From assembly GCA_001771055.1 (NCBI GenBank), contig MESS01000037.1, positions 282 through 29,009 of the forward strand: a DNA stretch of 28,728 nt. Direction: 5' to 3'. The position numbers and the translations under genes are program-made. Below, piece after piece: positions 1-7,971 of the stretch. Numbering within the stretch: the first letter of the stretch is position 1; each line of letters opens with the position of its first letter. Under the pieces are notes generated by a model that made no database searches, had not been told where the DNA came from, and was given only the letters and a program-made list of their open reading frames with translations. The DNA comes from Caldithrix sp. RBG_13_44_9 (lineage in GTDB: Bacteria; Calditrichota; Calditrichia; RBG-13-44-9).

Positions 1-375
1 GGATTTTGCCAGCAGGTAATCCCCCATCAGGATGGAGATCTTGTTTTTCCAGATCTTATTGATGGTGGGGAAACCCCGCCTCAATTCAGCTTCATCCACC
101 ACATCATCATGAACCAGGGTGGCGGTATGCAGCAATTCTACCACCACTGCTGCCAGATAACTGCCGCTGTTCGGCTCCTGAATGGTACGGGCCGCGGTGA
201 TCACCAGCATCGGGCGCAACTGCTTCCCTTTATGCCTCACCAGGTATTTAGCCACCTCATCCACGATCCGTAAATTGGAAGTCATTGACTTCTTAAAGAA
301 TTCATTGAAAGTATCCAGATCTTTCTGGAAAGGTTTGAAGATGGATTTTGCGGCTTTGGCGATGTTATTTTTCAC
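1..375 (-). CDS. polyprenyl diphosphate synthase, N-terminal part (C-terminus outside window)
   Basis: The 125 visible residues match the trans-isoprenyl diphosphate synthase family (IspB/HepT/GGPPS-like), which condenses isopentenyl diphosphate onto an allylic diphosphate to make quinone side chains or carrier lipids in the cytoplasm. The family motifs are visible: GKQLRP at about residues 50-55, then the first aspartate-rich motif DDVVD (residues 90-94) followed by the RRG triad. The second aspartate-rich motif lies outside the window. The start is a GTG at 375; an in-frame TAA at 391-393 leaves no upstream alternative. It lies 25 bases after tatC on the same strand and may be co-transcribed. 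Chain length cannot be predicted from this fragment. The long-chain quinone type is only an inference from the company of Rnf. Confidence 0.88.
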   Translation of the reverse strand, partial: MKNNIAKAAKSIFKPFQKDLDTFNEFFKKSMTSNLRIVDEVAKYLVRHKGKQLRPMLVITAARTIQEPNSGSYLAAVVVELLHTATLVHDDVVDEAELRRGFPTINKIWKNKISILMGDYLLAKS

Positions 376-400
376 ATGGTCTCGCGTCTGTTAGACTTTC

Positions 401-1162
401 TCAACCTGCTTGTTTTTCTATCGCTTCTTCGGATGTTTTCTTTTTTGATTTATCCACCCATTGAGAGATAATAATGGAAACCTCATACAGGATCATCAGC
501 GGGATGGCCAGAAGAGTCTGGGTAAAGGGATCGGGCGGAGTCAGTATGGCGGCCACGATAAAAATTACTACGATAGCATGGCGGCGGTATTTTTTCATTA
601 ACTGCGGTTTTAAAACCCCCAGCTTGCTAAGGAAGTAACTCATGATCGGTAGCTGGAAAATGAGACCGAATACCGCCAGGATACGCACCACAAAACCGAT
701 GTAAAAATCGATGGCAATATTGGTTTCAATCCCCTCCGGCGCCAATCCAATAAAAAACTCCAGAGCAAATGGGATGATGATGTAGTAAGCAAAGGCTACT
801 CCCAGCAGGAACAAGGCGGTGGCCGAAAAAAGAATCCGGGGTACATATTTCTTTTCATTCCGGTAAAGTCCGGGAGCAATGAACATCCACAGCTGATATA
901 GAATAACAGGCAAACCGATAATTATCCCGCCAAAAAACGCAATCTCAAGGGTTACCATGAACATACCCTGCACTTTCAGAACCTGGATGTCCAATGGTAC
1001 ATTTACTTTGGTCGTCGGCCAGAGCAGGATATTCAACAGCGGTTTGGAGAAAAATAAACAGGCCACCATTCCGACAACCAGGGCAATGAGTGCTTTGATA
1101 ATGCGGTTGCGGAATTCCTCCAGATGTTCCAGGAATGGCATTTCTTTATCATTGATTTTCAA
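401..1162 (-). CDS. tatC: Sec-independent protein translocase TatC
   Basis: TatC is the multispanning inner-membrane receptor of the twin-arginine pathway and exports folded proteins together with TatA/TatB. The 253 residues are typical of the family. Near the N-terminus is the characteristic MPFLEHLEEFRNRIIKAL stretch, followed by about six hydrophobic segments. The C-terminus is a charged cytoplasmic tail rich in Lys and Glu. The start is a TTG at 1160-1162; it is preceded by GAGG with 8 bases between, and no better in-frame start exists. It lies downstream of the rnf terminator, so it probably begins a separate unit with the prenyl synthase. tatA/tatB are not in the window. Folded Fe-S or other cofactor enzymes would be the expected cargo, but none is identified here. 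Confidence 0.95.
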   Translation of the reverse strand: MKINDKEMPFLEHLEEFRNRIIKALIALVVGMVACLFFSKPLLNILLWPTTKVNVPLDIQVLKVQGMFMVTLEIAFFGGIIIGLPVILYQLWMFIAPGLYRNEKKYVPRILFSATALFLLGVAFAYYIIIPFALEFFIGLAPEGIETNIAIDFYIGFVVRILAVFGLIFQLPIMSYFLSKLGVLKPQLMKKYRRHAIVVIFIVAAILTPPDPFTQTLLAIPLMILYEVSIIISQWVDKSKKKTSEEAIEKQAG

Positions 1163-1191
1163 GTTGTTTTCCTCATGATCACAGGAATAAA

Positions 1192-1216
1192 AAATCCCCC
1201 GAATATAAGGGGATTT
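1192..1216 (-). terminator. intrinsic terminator after the rnf operon
   Basis: An inverted repeat AAATCCCC / GGGGATTT (1192-1199 with 1209-1216) encloses a 9-base AT-rich loop. Read on the minus strand, the stem runs straight into a T-rich tract (complement of 1186-1195). It lies 70 bases after the rnfA stop and before tatC, so it should end the rnf transcript. Confidence 0.8.
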
Positions 1217-1285
1217 CCGAAAGAAATAAAAGGAATTTTCATTTACAACTTCAATGGAATTAATAAGTTGTTAATTCCTGGATTT

Positions 1286-1945
1286 CTATTGAACATTCAT
1301 CCCGGCAAAACCCAGAAAGGCGATGGACATTAAACCGGCCATGATAAAAGCAATTGGCAAACCGCGCAATGGTTTGGGAATATCGGACAATTCCAGTTTT
1401 TCGCGGATTCCGGCCATTAAGATCAACATCAGGGAGAATCCAATTCCGGCGGCAAAAGCCTGTACCAGGGTGTTGATAAAACTGTTCTCGCGCGGAAGAC
1501 CATCGGTAAAAAACATGTCGATATTAAGTACCGCCACTCCCAGGATGGTACAGTTAGTGGTGATCAGCGGCAGGTAAATTCCCAGGGCCCGGTAGAGAGT
1601 GGGGCTTACTTTCTGAATGTACATTTCAATGAACTGAACCAGCGCGGCAATTACCAGGATGAACACAATGGTTCTCAAAAAAGTCAGATCCGGAATCTTG
1701 TCAATGGGAGTGTTAAAGATGCTGTAAAATATATTATGATAAGTAGGTGACAGAAAAAAGGTATACAGCAGCCAGGTTGACATGGAAGCCATGACCATGA
1801 CGAAAGTGACCCCCATTCCCATTCCGATAGCCGAGTCCAATTGTTTACTGACTCCCATGTAGGGACACAATCCTAAAAATCGGCTGACTACAAAATTGTT
1901 GATGAAGATGGATAAAATGATGATCTGAAAGATTCCGTATTCCAT
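1286..1945 (-). CDS. rnfA: Rnf complex membrane subunit RnfA
   Basis: RnfA is an integral inner-membrane subunit of the Rnf ferredoxin:NAD+ oxidoreductase, which couples electron transfer to Na+ or H+ movement. The 219-residue protein has six hydrophobic segments in the RnfA/RnfE (NqrE/NqrD) pattern. Two cysteines stand in conserved contexts: SRFLGLCPYMG near residue 27 and TTNCTILG in the middle. In the Nqr/Rnf family these positions, with the matching pair in RnfE, hold a [2Fe-2S] cluster inside the membrane. It begins 15 bases after rnfE and is the last gene of the operon. The tail is about 25 residues longer than in many RnfA proteins (ending AFLGFAGMNVQ). Confidence 0.95.
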   Translation of the reverse strand: MEYGIFQIIILSIFINNFVVSRFLGLCPYMGVSKQLDSAIGMGMGVTFVMVMASMSTWLLYTFFLSPTYHNIFYSIFNTPIDKIPDLTFLRTIVFILVIAALVQFIEMYIQKVSPTLYRALGIYLPLITTNCTILGVAVLNIDMFFTDGLPRENSFINTLVQAFAAGIGFSLMLILMAGIREKLELSDIPKPLRGLPIAFIMAGLMSIAFLGFAGMNVQ

Positions 1946-1960
1946 TTTATATCCTTAAAA

Positions 1961-2587
1961 TTATTTCTTTCGTAAATCCAGCCAGTTTAAAATACCCAAA
2001 TAAATTCCAATGAGAAAGAAAGCTCCCGGAGGGAGGATCATGATCAGCATCGGTTTATAACCTGCACCCAGCACCGCGTGTCCCAGCATCTTGCCGCTGC
2101 CTAATAATTCCCGGACAATGGCCAGTGAACATAAAGCAGCGGTGAATCCTAAACCCATCCCAATTCCATCGGCAATGGACGGCAAAACAGAATTTTTATT
2201 GGCGAAGCCTTCTGCCCGGCCGAGAATGATGCAATTTACCACGATCAGCGGGATGAATATTCCTAACGATTCGGAAAGCGCCGGGAAATATGCTGACATG
2301 ACCATTTCCACAATGATTACGAAACAAGCAATGATCACAATATAGACCGGTATCCGGATCTTATCGATACTCTTCTGTCCTTCTTCCGACAGGATTTTGG
2401 AGAATAATAAAACAAGCAGCGAAATGATCGCATTAGAGCAAACCAGTACAAATGTCGCAGCCATGCCCATTCCAATAGCATTTGACATGGAGGTACTGAG
2501 AGCCAGGGTGGGACATAAACCGAGGACCAGCCGGAAGACCGGATTTTCTTTATAAATGCCTTTAATAACCTCAGCGAAAAGTGACAT
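1961..2587 (-). CDS. rnfE: Rnf complex membrane subunit RnfE
   Basis: RnfE is the paralogue and membrane partner of RnfA. The 208 residues include the family signatures KENPVFRLVLGLCPTLA at the N-terminus and VNCIILGRAEGFA in the middle. The two cysteines mirror those of RnfA and are expected to share the buried [2Fe-2S] cluster. About six transmembrane segments are visible. The ATG at 2585-2587 lies 2 bases beyond the rnfG stop, so the two genes are tightly coupled. RnfE rather than RnfA is chosen from the ENPVF/AEGFA signatures and the order D-G-E-A, which matches known rnf operons. Confidence 0.95.
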   Translation of the reverse strand: MSLFAEVIKGIYKENPVFRLVLGLCPTLALSTSMSNAIGMGMAATFVLVCSNAIISLLVLLFSKILSEEGQKSIDKIRIPVYIVIIACFVIIVEMVMSAYFPALSESLGIFIPLIVVNCIILGRAEGFANKNSVLPSIADGIGMGLGFTAALCSLAIVRELLGSGKMLGHAVLGAGYKPMLIMILPPGAFFLIGIYLGILNWLDLRKK

Positions 2588-2589
2588 GA

Positions 2590-3222
2590 TTAATTTCCCT
2601 CCTCATTTTTATCCTGGGAAATCCCCATTCGGGGAAGGAGAGTCTCTAATTTGGATTTTATGGAGTTGGTAATAGCCCGTGAAGTAATGGTGGCCCCGGT
2701 GATGCTCACGATCTGTCCCCCGTCCTTGTCCACTTTCAGTTGCTTAGAGGTTTTTCCTTCGAACTGCTTGGTGCTCCATTTTTTGCCGGTAAATGGTTCG
2801 CTATCTTCAGAAAGAGTTCCCAGTCCGGGAGTTTCTTTCTGGGAAAGGATCTTGATGCGGCCTATCTGACCGGAGGTATCGATTCCCACCATGGTCTCAA
2901 TCACGCTGCTGTAACCATTGCCTTCACTCTTAAAGGCAAATCCAAGCAGTTGACTGCTATCCTCATTGGCAAAGGCCTGGTAATAAATGATCACTTCTCT
3001 ATCAAACAGGATATTACCTGCACCATCTTTAACCGGTATTTTTTGTGTCACTGGCACCAATACCCTGGCGTCCGGTTGCACCATTTTTAGGGCTTCCATG
3101 GTCTTGGCCATTTTCTGGATTTCTATTTTGGGTTTAGTGATGCTATATAGCTCTGCCAGCAGAAAAGCCGAGAGCAGGCTGACGATGGTCATAACAATGC
3201 TGAGTCGCAGAATATTCTTCAT
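2590..3222 (-). CDS. rnfG: Rnf complex flavoprotein subunit RnfG
   Basis: RnfG has one N-terminal membrane anchor (about residues 8-28) and an extracytoplasmic FMN-binding domain. The covalent flavinylation motif appears near the C-terminus as SITGATITS (about residues 173-181); in this family ApbE attaches FMN by a phosphoester to the threonine of S/T-GAT, here Thr178. Length 210 is normal. The ATG overlaps the rnfD stop by 4 bases (ATGA at 3219-3222), a translational-coupling arrangement. No apbE gene is in this window, so the flavin transferase must be encoded elsewhere. The protein carries electrons between RnfD and the RnfA/E membrane core. Confidence 0.94.
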   Translation of the reverse strand: MKNILRLSIVMTIVSLLSAFLLAELYSITKPKIEIQKMAKTMEALKMVQPDARVLVPVTQKIPVKDGAGNILFDREVIIYYQAFANEDSSQLLGFAFKSEGNGYSSVIETMVGIDTSGQIGRIKILSQKETPGLGTLSEDSEPFTGKKWSTKQFEGKTSKQLKVDKDGGQIVSITGATITSRAITNSIKSKLETLLPRMGISQDKNEEGN

Positions 3223-4265
3223 TTCTTCTTTACCTCACCAAAGACTTTTGGTACCGTGAAGCGGTCAAGCAGCGGAACGGTTAAATTCATCAGTAGAATG
3301 GCATAGCTCACGCCTTCCGGATATCCCCCCCACAACCGGATGACGGTGGTCAGAATTCCGCAGCCGATTCCAAAGATGATCTGGCCCCGATAATTGATGG
3401 GTGAAGAAATCATATCGGTCGCCATGTAAAAAGCTCCCAGCACTAATCCTCCCGAAAGAATATGAAATATCCAGTTTCCGGTGAACAGACCTTCTGATCC
3501 GCCAAAGATCCAGGCAAATATCGCAACTGTTCCGATATAACTGAATGGGGTATGCCAGGTTATTGCGTGCCGGTAAAACAAGATCAGGGCTCCAATGAGT
3601 AAAGCAATCACCGAAGTTTCGCCAAGACAGCCACCAATATTCCCAATAAATAAATTGGAGTAACTGCTGGATAATTTGGCAATCGCTTCCTGGGCACCCT
3701 GCACCTGGGCCGGATCGAAATTTCCTGGATTGGCAATGATTTTAGCTGATTGCTTCATCAGGTTGAGGGGAGTCGCGCTGGTAATGGCGCTTATTCCGGA
3801 GACTGTCCCGCCTTTTGGGGCCACCCAGCTGGCGGTCATTTCCACCGGCCAGGAAGCCAGCAGGAAAGCTCTGGCTGCCAGGGCCGGATTCAAAATGTTA
3901 TTTCCCAGGCCGCCAAATAGTTCTTTAACTATTGCTATGGCAAACACAGCTCCGATAATGGCCATCCACCATGGAGCCGATGCCGGCAGATTGAAAGCCA
4001 GTAGGACTCCGGTGATCACTGCGGATCCATCCTGCACTCTCACCAGTCGTCTGGATATTTTCTGAAAGGCTGCTTCAGTTCCCACTGCTGCGATTACTGA
4101 CAACAATGTGAGCCATAAAGCCTTGGGTCCAAAAAAATAGAATGCCATAAGCAAGGAGGGTAGCAGGGCAATATTTACAGTCCACATTATTTTTGAGATA
4201 GAATCGGTATCGCGCACATGGGGGGAGGAGGAGGAGACAAATAGCTTTGCAGGTAAATCACTCAT
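3219..4265 (-). CDS. rnfD: Rnf complex membrane flavoprotein subunit RnfD
   Basis: RnfD is the large polytopic subunit (NqrB homologue) that carries a covalent FMN and probably takes part in ion translocation. The 348 residues show about nine hydrophobic segments. The SATP motif at residues 163-166 (in ITSATPLNLM) matches the S/T-GATP flavinylation site; Thr165 is the expected FMN attachment point. The conserved GGLGNNILNPAL segment (about residues 118-129) is also present. The N-terminus has a short cytoplasmic segment with the S-PH-R sequence typical of the family. The gene begins 48 bases after rnfC and overlaps rnfG by 4 bases. Confidence 0.95.
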   Translation of the reverse strand: MSDLPAKLFVSSSSPHVRDTDSISKIMWTVNIALLPSLLMAFYFFGPKALWLTLLSVIAAVGTEAAFQKISRRLVRVQDGSAVITGVLLAFNLPASAPWWMAIIGAVFAIAIVKELFGGLGNNILNPALAARAFLLASWPVEMTASWVAPKGGTVSGISAITSATPLNLMKQSAKIIANPGNFDPAQVQGAQEAIAKLSSSYSNLFIGNIGGCLGETSVIALLIGALILFYRHAITWHTPFSYIGTVAIFAWIFGGSEGLFTGNWIFHILSGGLVLGAFYMATDMISSPINYRGQIIFGIGCGILTTVIRLWGGYPEGVSYAILLMNLTVPLLDRFTVPKVFGEVKKK

Positions 4266-4313
4266 ACACTTTTCTCACTTTAAGATATGCCAAAATCCAA
4301 TCGGAGGATATTA

Positions 4314-5639
4314 TTAGCCCGCCTTCTTACGCAATTGGATAACTTGCTGCTTTCCATGACGGATGCTCTGAACCAGATAACGATTAGCCGGACAGATATA
4401 AGAGCAGGAACCACATTCAATACAGTCCATGATATGAAAGCGTTCGGCCAATTCAATTCGATCATTGATAACCAGTCGCTGTAAAGTTGTAGGAAGAAGG
4501 TTGGAGGGACAAACCGCCACACAGCGGCCGCAATTGATGCAAGGTTCCTCAGCTTCCAGATGAGCCTGTTTGTCTTCAAGGATCAGTATTCCGGAAGTAC
4601 CTTTCAGCACGGGTACTGCCAGGCTGGGTTGGGTGATTCCCATCATCGGACCGCCCATTACAATCTTAGAGGCTTTATCTGTCAACCCGCCGCAAAAGTC
4701 GATAACATTCTGAAAAGCTGTTCCTACCGGCACCAGCACATTCTTAGGCTCTTTGATTCCCGGTCCGGTCACAGTGACCACCCGCTGGGTCAGGGGGCGC
4801 TGGTAAGCCACTGCTTCAAATACCGCCCTGGCAGTTCCGACATTCTGCACTACTACTCCGATATCCATTGGCAGGCCACCGGAGGGAACCTCCCGGTTGA
4901 GGGTTGCCTTAATCAACTGTTTTTCTGCTCCTTGCGGATATTTTACTGGTAAAGAGACCACTTCAATTCCGGCACCCTTGGGGACGGATTTTTTCATCAG
5001 AGAGATAGCATCTTTTTTATTGCTTTCAATCCCAATGATTCCTCTTTTTACTCCCAGAATTTTCATGATAATCCGGAAACCATTAAGGATTTCTTCCGGA
5101 TGTTCCAGCATCAGGCGGTGATCTGATGTGAGGTAAGGCTCGCACTCAACACCGTTAAGAATAGCAGTATCAATGGCCTTGCCGCTGGGCGGGGTCAGTT
5201 TTACATGGGTCGGAAAAGTTGCCCCACCCATCCCTGCCAGACCGGCTTCTTTGATTCTGGTTCGCATGTCATTCACCGGCAAGTCAAAATACTTTTCATC
5301 GAACTGAATACTATCAATCCATTTTTCGTTGCCATCACCTTCGATGATCACTGCCTTGCCCCTGCCAGCTACTGGATGATCAATCTCCTCGATGCCTTTC
5401 ACTTTTCCGGAAATGGAGGCATGAACCGGCACCGAGATATAACCATTAGCCTCCGCCAGTTTTTGACCGGCTGCCACTTCGCTTCCTTTTTCTACTAAAG
5501 GAACGGTAGGGGCACCGATGTGTTGCTGCAATGGAATGGAAACCTGCTTGGGGAGGGGTAGTTTTTCTATTGGCTTTTTTTCGGTGAATTTTTTTCCATC
5601 AAAGGGATGGACACCGCCCGCGAAAGTTCTGAGTTTCAC
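4314..5639 (-). CDS. rnfC: Rnf complex NADH-interacting Fe-S subunit RnfC
   Basis: RnfC is the cytoplasmic subunit that binds FMN/NAD(H) non-covalently and carries two [4Fe-4S] clusters. In the 441 residues one sees an N-terminal barrel-sandwich-like segment (about 30-85), the GGATFPTHVK flavin/NADH region (about 138-147), and two ferredoxin-type motifs, CINCGRCVAVCP starting at Cys367 and CIECGSCSYICP starting at Cys406. Each CxxCxxCxxxCP set is complete. The GTG start at 5637-5639 follows AAGGAAA at a suitable distance. It is the first gene of the operon. In Bacteroidetes-type operons rnfB would precede it, and in Proteobacteria or Clostridia rnfB is at an end; here neither end carries it. 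Confidence 0.95.
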   Translation of the reverse strand: MKLRTFAGGVHPFDGKKFTEKKPIEKLPLPKQVSIPLQQHIGAPTVPLVEKGSEVAAGQKLAEANGYISVPVHASISGKVKGIEEIDHPVAGRGKAVIIEGDGNEKWIDSIQFDEKYFDLPVNDMRTRIKEAGLAGMGGATFPTHVKLTPPSGKAIDTAILNGVECEPYLTSDHRLMLEHPEEILNGFRIIMKILGVKRGIIGIESNKKDAISLMKKSVPKGAGIEVVSLPVKYPQGAEKQLIKATLNREVPSGGLPMDIGVVVQNVGTARAVFEAVAYQRPLTQRVVTVTGPGIKEPKNVLVPVGTAFQNVIDFCGGLTDKASKIVMGGPMMGITQPSLAVPVLKGTSGILILEDKQAHLEAEEPCINCGRCVAVCPSNLLPTTLQRLVINDRIELAERFHIMDCIECGSCSYICPANRYLVQSIRHGKQQVIQLRKKAG

Positions 5640-5701
5640 AGTAATTTCCTTAACTTAAATATGCTCAAAAAGTAGTCCATTCTATGTAAGTATTGGCGAA
5701 A

Positions 5702-5731
5702 AATATATCATAATCGTCCCATGGTTATCAA
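5702..5731 (-). promoter_or_regulatory. candidate sigma-70 promoter for the rnf operon
   Basis: On the minus strand TTGATA (5726-5731) is followed after 18 bases by TATATT (5702-5707). The rnfC start is about 60 bases further on. The -10 has one mismatch and the -35 one mismatch to TTGACA/TATAAT. The match is suggestive only, since the sigma-factor preference of this organism is unknown. Confidence 0.4.
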
Positions 5732-5988
5732 GACTTTTTTCAGAAAGTACGATAGGCAGATCATTCAATTTTTAAAGGACTGTTACAAATTTTAATCACC
5801 CCTGTCCGCTGGTCTGAAAATATTATGGAACCTGGTATGCCCTCACCAACTGATTCGTTTCTGATGGATTATTTTGTCAAGTCGAGGAGGGTACTCTATA
5901 AAAAGTTGGATGGTAATACGGCAGCGGAAAATAATTGTTGGTGTTTGACGTCTGCTGTTTATTATATTCTGCAATCGTATCACAAGGA

Positions 5989-5994
5989 TATAAT
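5989..5994 (+). promoter_or_regulatory. candidate -10 element for the yitT-like gene
   Basis: TATAAT stands 38 bases before the ATG at 6033. No convincing -35 box is seen. The overlapping TAATTTTG also fits the TAnnTTTG -7 element of Bacteroidetes, but the matching TTTG -33 box is not at the right distance. Confidence 0.3.
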
Positions 5995-6032
5995 TTTGGT
6001 ATATAGGGAACAGGATCAATTCTAAAGATCGG

Positions 6033-6887
6033 ATGAATGAAAAGAAGTATACATTCCGCACCGAATTAAGAGATTTCCTTTATATTCTCTCAGGATCATT
6101 CTTTTTAGCCGCCGGGTTGGTGTTTTTTCTCATCCCCAATAAAATTGTTACCGGGGGTGTGGCCGGTTTGGCCATTGTTTTACATTATTTAATTGGTTTC
6201 CCTACCGGAATGATTATGCTGGTCCTGAATATTCCTTTAATACTGATCGGGTGGCGTTATCTGGGAAAGTTGTTTTTACTTAAGACGGTCTTTGCCATTA
6301 TTACCGCTTCCTTCCTCACCGATTTATTCATCATAAATCTCCATCTGCAGCAGTTGACCAGCCAGTTGATGCTGGCGACTATCTATGGAGGGATAGCCGT
6401 TGGCGTGGGATTGGGATTGATATTCAAAGGTAATGCCTCGGCCGGCGGCGGGACAGTAGTGGCCAGAGTGATTTCGAAAAAATCCCATTTTAAGATCGGC
6501 CAGATCCTTTTTGCCCTGGATGTCCTGGTAATACTGACGGCGGCCATCACCTTCCGCAATGTAGAACTGGCGCTGTGGGGTTTCCTGACAATTTTTATTG
6601 CTTCCCAATTGGTGGATTTGATCTTGACCGGGAAGCCGGCCGCCAAGGTAGCCGTTGTGGAGACTAATCAAATCACTCTCATCAGCCAGCGAATTTATCA
6701 GGATCTGGGACGCACCATCACCATAATTCCAGCCAAAGCGTTTAGTACGGGCGAGTCTAAAGAGCTCCTTCTGGTAATAATCGATTCCAGCCAGGTAAAT
6801 AAATTGCGTGATATTGTAAAATTCCTTGACCCGCAGGCAACTGTAATTATTTCTGATGCCAGGGAATTATTGGGAAATGGTTTTTGA
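6033..6887 (+). CDS. YitT family membrane protein (DUF161 plus DUF2179)
   Basis: This 284-residue protein fits the YitT/UPF0750 family: an N-terminal block of about five to six transmembrane helices with Gly-rich turns (IVTGGVAGLAIVLHY; FKGNASAGGGTVVAR) and a C-terminal soluble domain of roughly 80 residues ending VIISDARELLGNGF, the DUF2179 signature. The biochemical function of the family is not established; transport has been suggested. The ATG at 6033 has only a weak ribosome-binding site (AAAGATCGG). It is 70 bases upstream of lpxH on the same strand. A second family member is encoded at 23129-24061 on the other strand; the two differ clearly in sequence, so they are paralogues rather than a recent duplication. 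Confidence 0.85.
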   Translation: MNEKKYTFRTELRDFLYILSGSFFLAAGLVFFLIPNKIVTGGVAGLAIVLHYLIGFPTGMIMLVLNIPLILIGWRYLGKLFLLKTVFAIITASFLTDLFIINLHLQQLTSQLMLATIYGGIAVGVGLGLIFKGNASAGGGTVVARVISKKSHFKIGQILFALDVLVILTAAITFRNVELALWGFLTIFIASQLVDLILTGKPAAKVAVVETNQITLISQRIYQDLGRTITIIPAKAFSTGESKELLLVIIDSSQVNKLRDIVKFLDPQATVIISDARELLGNGF

Positions 6888-6957
6888 AACGATGCTTCCC
6901 CGGTAATATATTTGTAAAGATAGTGATCAATTTTTTAATGATTGCATAGGATATAAA

Positions 6958-7680
6958 ATGGCCAGCACTTTTTTCATCTCAGATGCTCACCTAGGTGCAT
7001 CACCCCTTAAAACCGAAAAACTAAAAGAAGAAAAATTACTCACTTTTTTCGATCATGTTTCCCAGAACGGCGAACGTTTGTTCATCGTAGGGGATCTGTT
7101 TGATTTCTGGTTTGAATACCGCTCGGTAATTCCGAAAGGGTATACCCGGATTTTATGCGGCCTGTCCCGGCTCAATGATCTGGGGACGGAGATGCATTAT
7201 ATTGCCGGGAACCACGATTTCTGGATGCGAAAATATTTGGCACATGAATTTGGATTTAAGATGCATTTCGATGAACTGGATTACACCATTCAAAGGAAGA
7301 AGTTTTACATTTTCCACGGAGATGGTCTGGCCAAAGATGATGTGGGTTATCGTCTGCTGAAAAAAGTCTTTCGCAACCGGGTGAATATCTTCCTCTATAG
7401 TTTATTGCATCCTGATGCAGGGGTGCCACTGGCCAGATGGGTTTCTTCTCTCAGCCGCCGCCATACCCGCCGGGATATGCCTCCTAATGATGATGATTAT
7501 ATCAAACGGGCCCTGCAGAAATTCGAAGAAGGTTTTGATTATGCCATTTTTGGTCATCTTCACTATCCTAAATATCAGCAGTTTGGCCAGAAGATATATG
7601 TGAATTTGGGAGATTGGATTGAAAATTTTAGTTATGCCGAATTTGACGGTAGAAACCTGAAATTACTGCAGTGGGAATAA
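6958..7680 (+). CDS. lpxH: UDP-2,3-diacylglucosamine diphosphatase LpxH-like
   Basis: LpxH cleaves UDP-2,3-diacylglucosamine to lipid X (2,3-diacylglucosamine 1-phosphate) and UMP, step four of lipid A synthesis, at the cytoplasmic face of the inner membrane. The 240-residue protein shows the calcineurin-like metal-binding motifs in order: SDAHLG (8-13), GDLFDFWFEY (about 45-54), GNHDFWMRKY (about 84-93), HGDGLAKDD (about 121-129) and FGHLHYPKY (about 199-207). These supply the Asp, His and Asn ligands of a dinuclear metal centre. The DFWFEY and NHDFW stretches are typical of LpxH rather than of general phosphoesterases. AGGAT precedes the ATG at 6958. It shows that the organism makes lipid A-type lipopolysaccharide. 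It occupies the place next to rpmH where dnaA often sits in other bacteria. Confidence 0.88.
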   Translation: MASTFFISDAHLGASPLKTEKLKEEKLLTFFDHVSQNGERLFIVGDLFDFWFEYRSVIPKGYTRILCGLSRLNDLGTEMHYIAGNHDFWMRKYLAHEFGFKMHFDELDYTIQRKKFYIFHGDGLAKDDVGYRLLKKVFRNRVNIFLYSLLHPDAGVPLARWVSSLSRRHTRRDMPPNDDDYIKRALQKFEEGFDYAIFGHLHYPKYQQFGQKIYVNLGDWIENFSYAEFDGRNLKLLQWE

Positions 7681-7745
7681 AAAAGTTTTTAAATGGATTT
7701 CTAACTGGACTGCTGTGGACATTTTCCAATAAATTTATCGTTTAG

Positions 7746-7773
7746 TTGACATAACTATTAATTTTTATTTAAT
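7746..7773 (+). promoter_or_regulatory. promoter for the rpmH-rnpA operon
   Basis: A perfect TTGACA (7746-7751) is followed after 16 bases by TTTAAT (7768-7773), one mismatch from TATAAT. Initiation near 7780 would give a leader of about 45 bases before rpmH. Strong promoters are expected for this ribosomal-protein operon. Confidence 0.6.
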
Positions 7774-7824
7774 TACCAGGCTCAAAAAAGATCATTTGAA
7801 TTTTATAGTATACATGGAGATGTC

Positions 7825-7971
7825 ATGAAGAGAACATATCAACCCCACAACCGCAAGCGGAAAAATAAGCATGGATTCCGGGAGCGAATGAAGACTAAAA
7901 ATGGCCGCAAAGTTTTGTCCCGCCGCCGGGCTAAAGGTCGTAAGAGATTAACCGTCAGTGATGAGTTCTAG
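7825..7971 (+). CDS. rpmH: 50S ribosomal protein L34
   Basis: This 48-codon gene encodes L34, a small, very basic protein of the large ribosomal subunit. It begins MKRTYQPHNRKRKNKHGF and continues with GRKVLSRRRAKGRKRL, the family's hallmark sequence. GGAG at 7816-7819 is 5 bases before the ATG, a strong site. Its end overlaps the start of rnpA, the usual partner. Length and composition agree with bacterial L34 (44-50 residues plus a short SDEF tail). Confidence 0.97.
   Translation: MKRTYQPHNRKRKNKHGFRERMKTKNGRKVLSRRRAKGRKRLTVSDEF

Larger units (their letters stand above)
5640..6032. other. divergent intergenic region between rnfC and the yitT-like gene
   Basis: This 393-base AT-rich stretch separates the leftward rnf operon from the rightward yitT-like gene. 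It holds the candidate promoters listed separately. A 66-codon frame at 5825-6025 lacks a ribosome-binding site and was not accepted. I see no rnfB remnant, tRNA or strong hairpin in it. Confidence 0.6.

Noticed and set aside
5825..6025. 66-codon frame just before the first yitT-like gene
   Set aside because: It has no ribosome-binding site, no recognisable motif, and lies inside the promoter region of the divergent genes.
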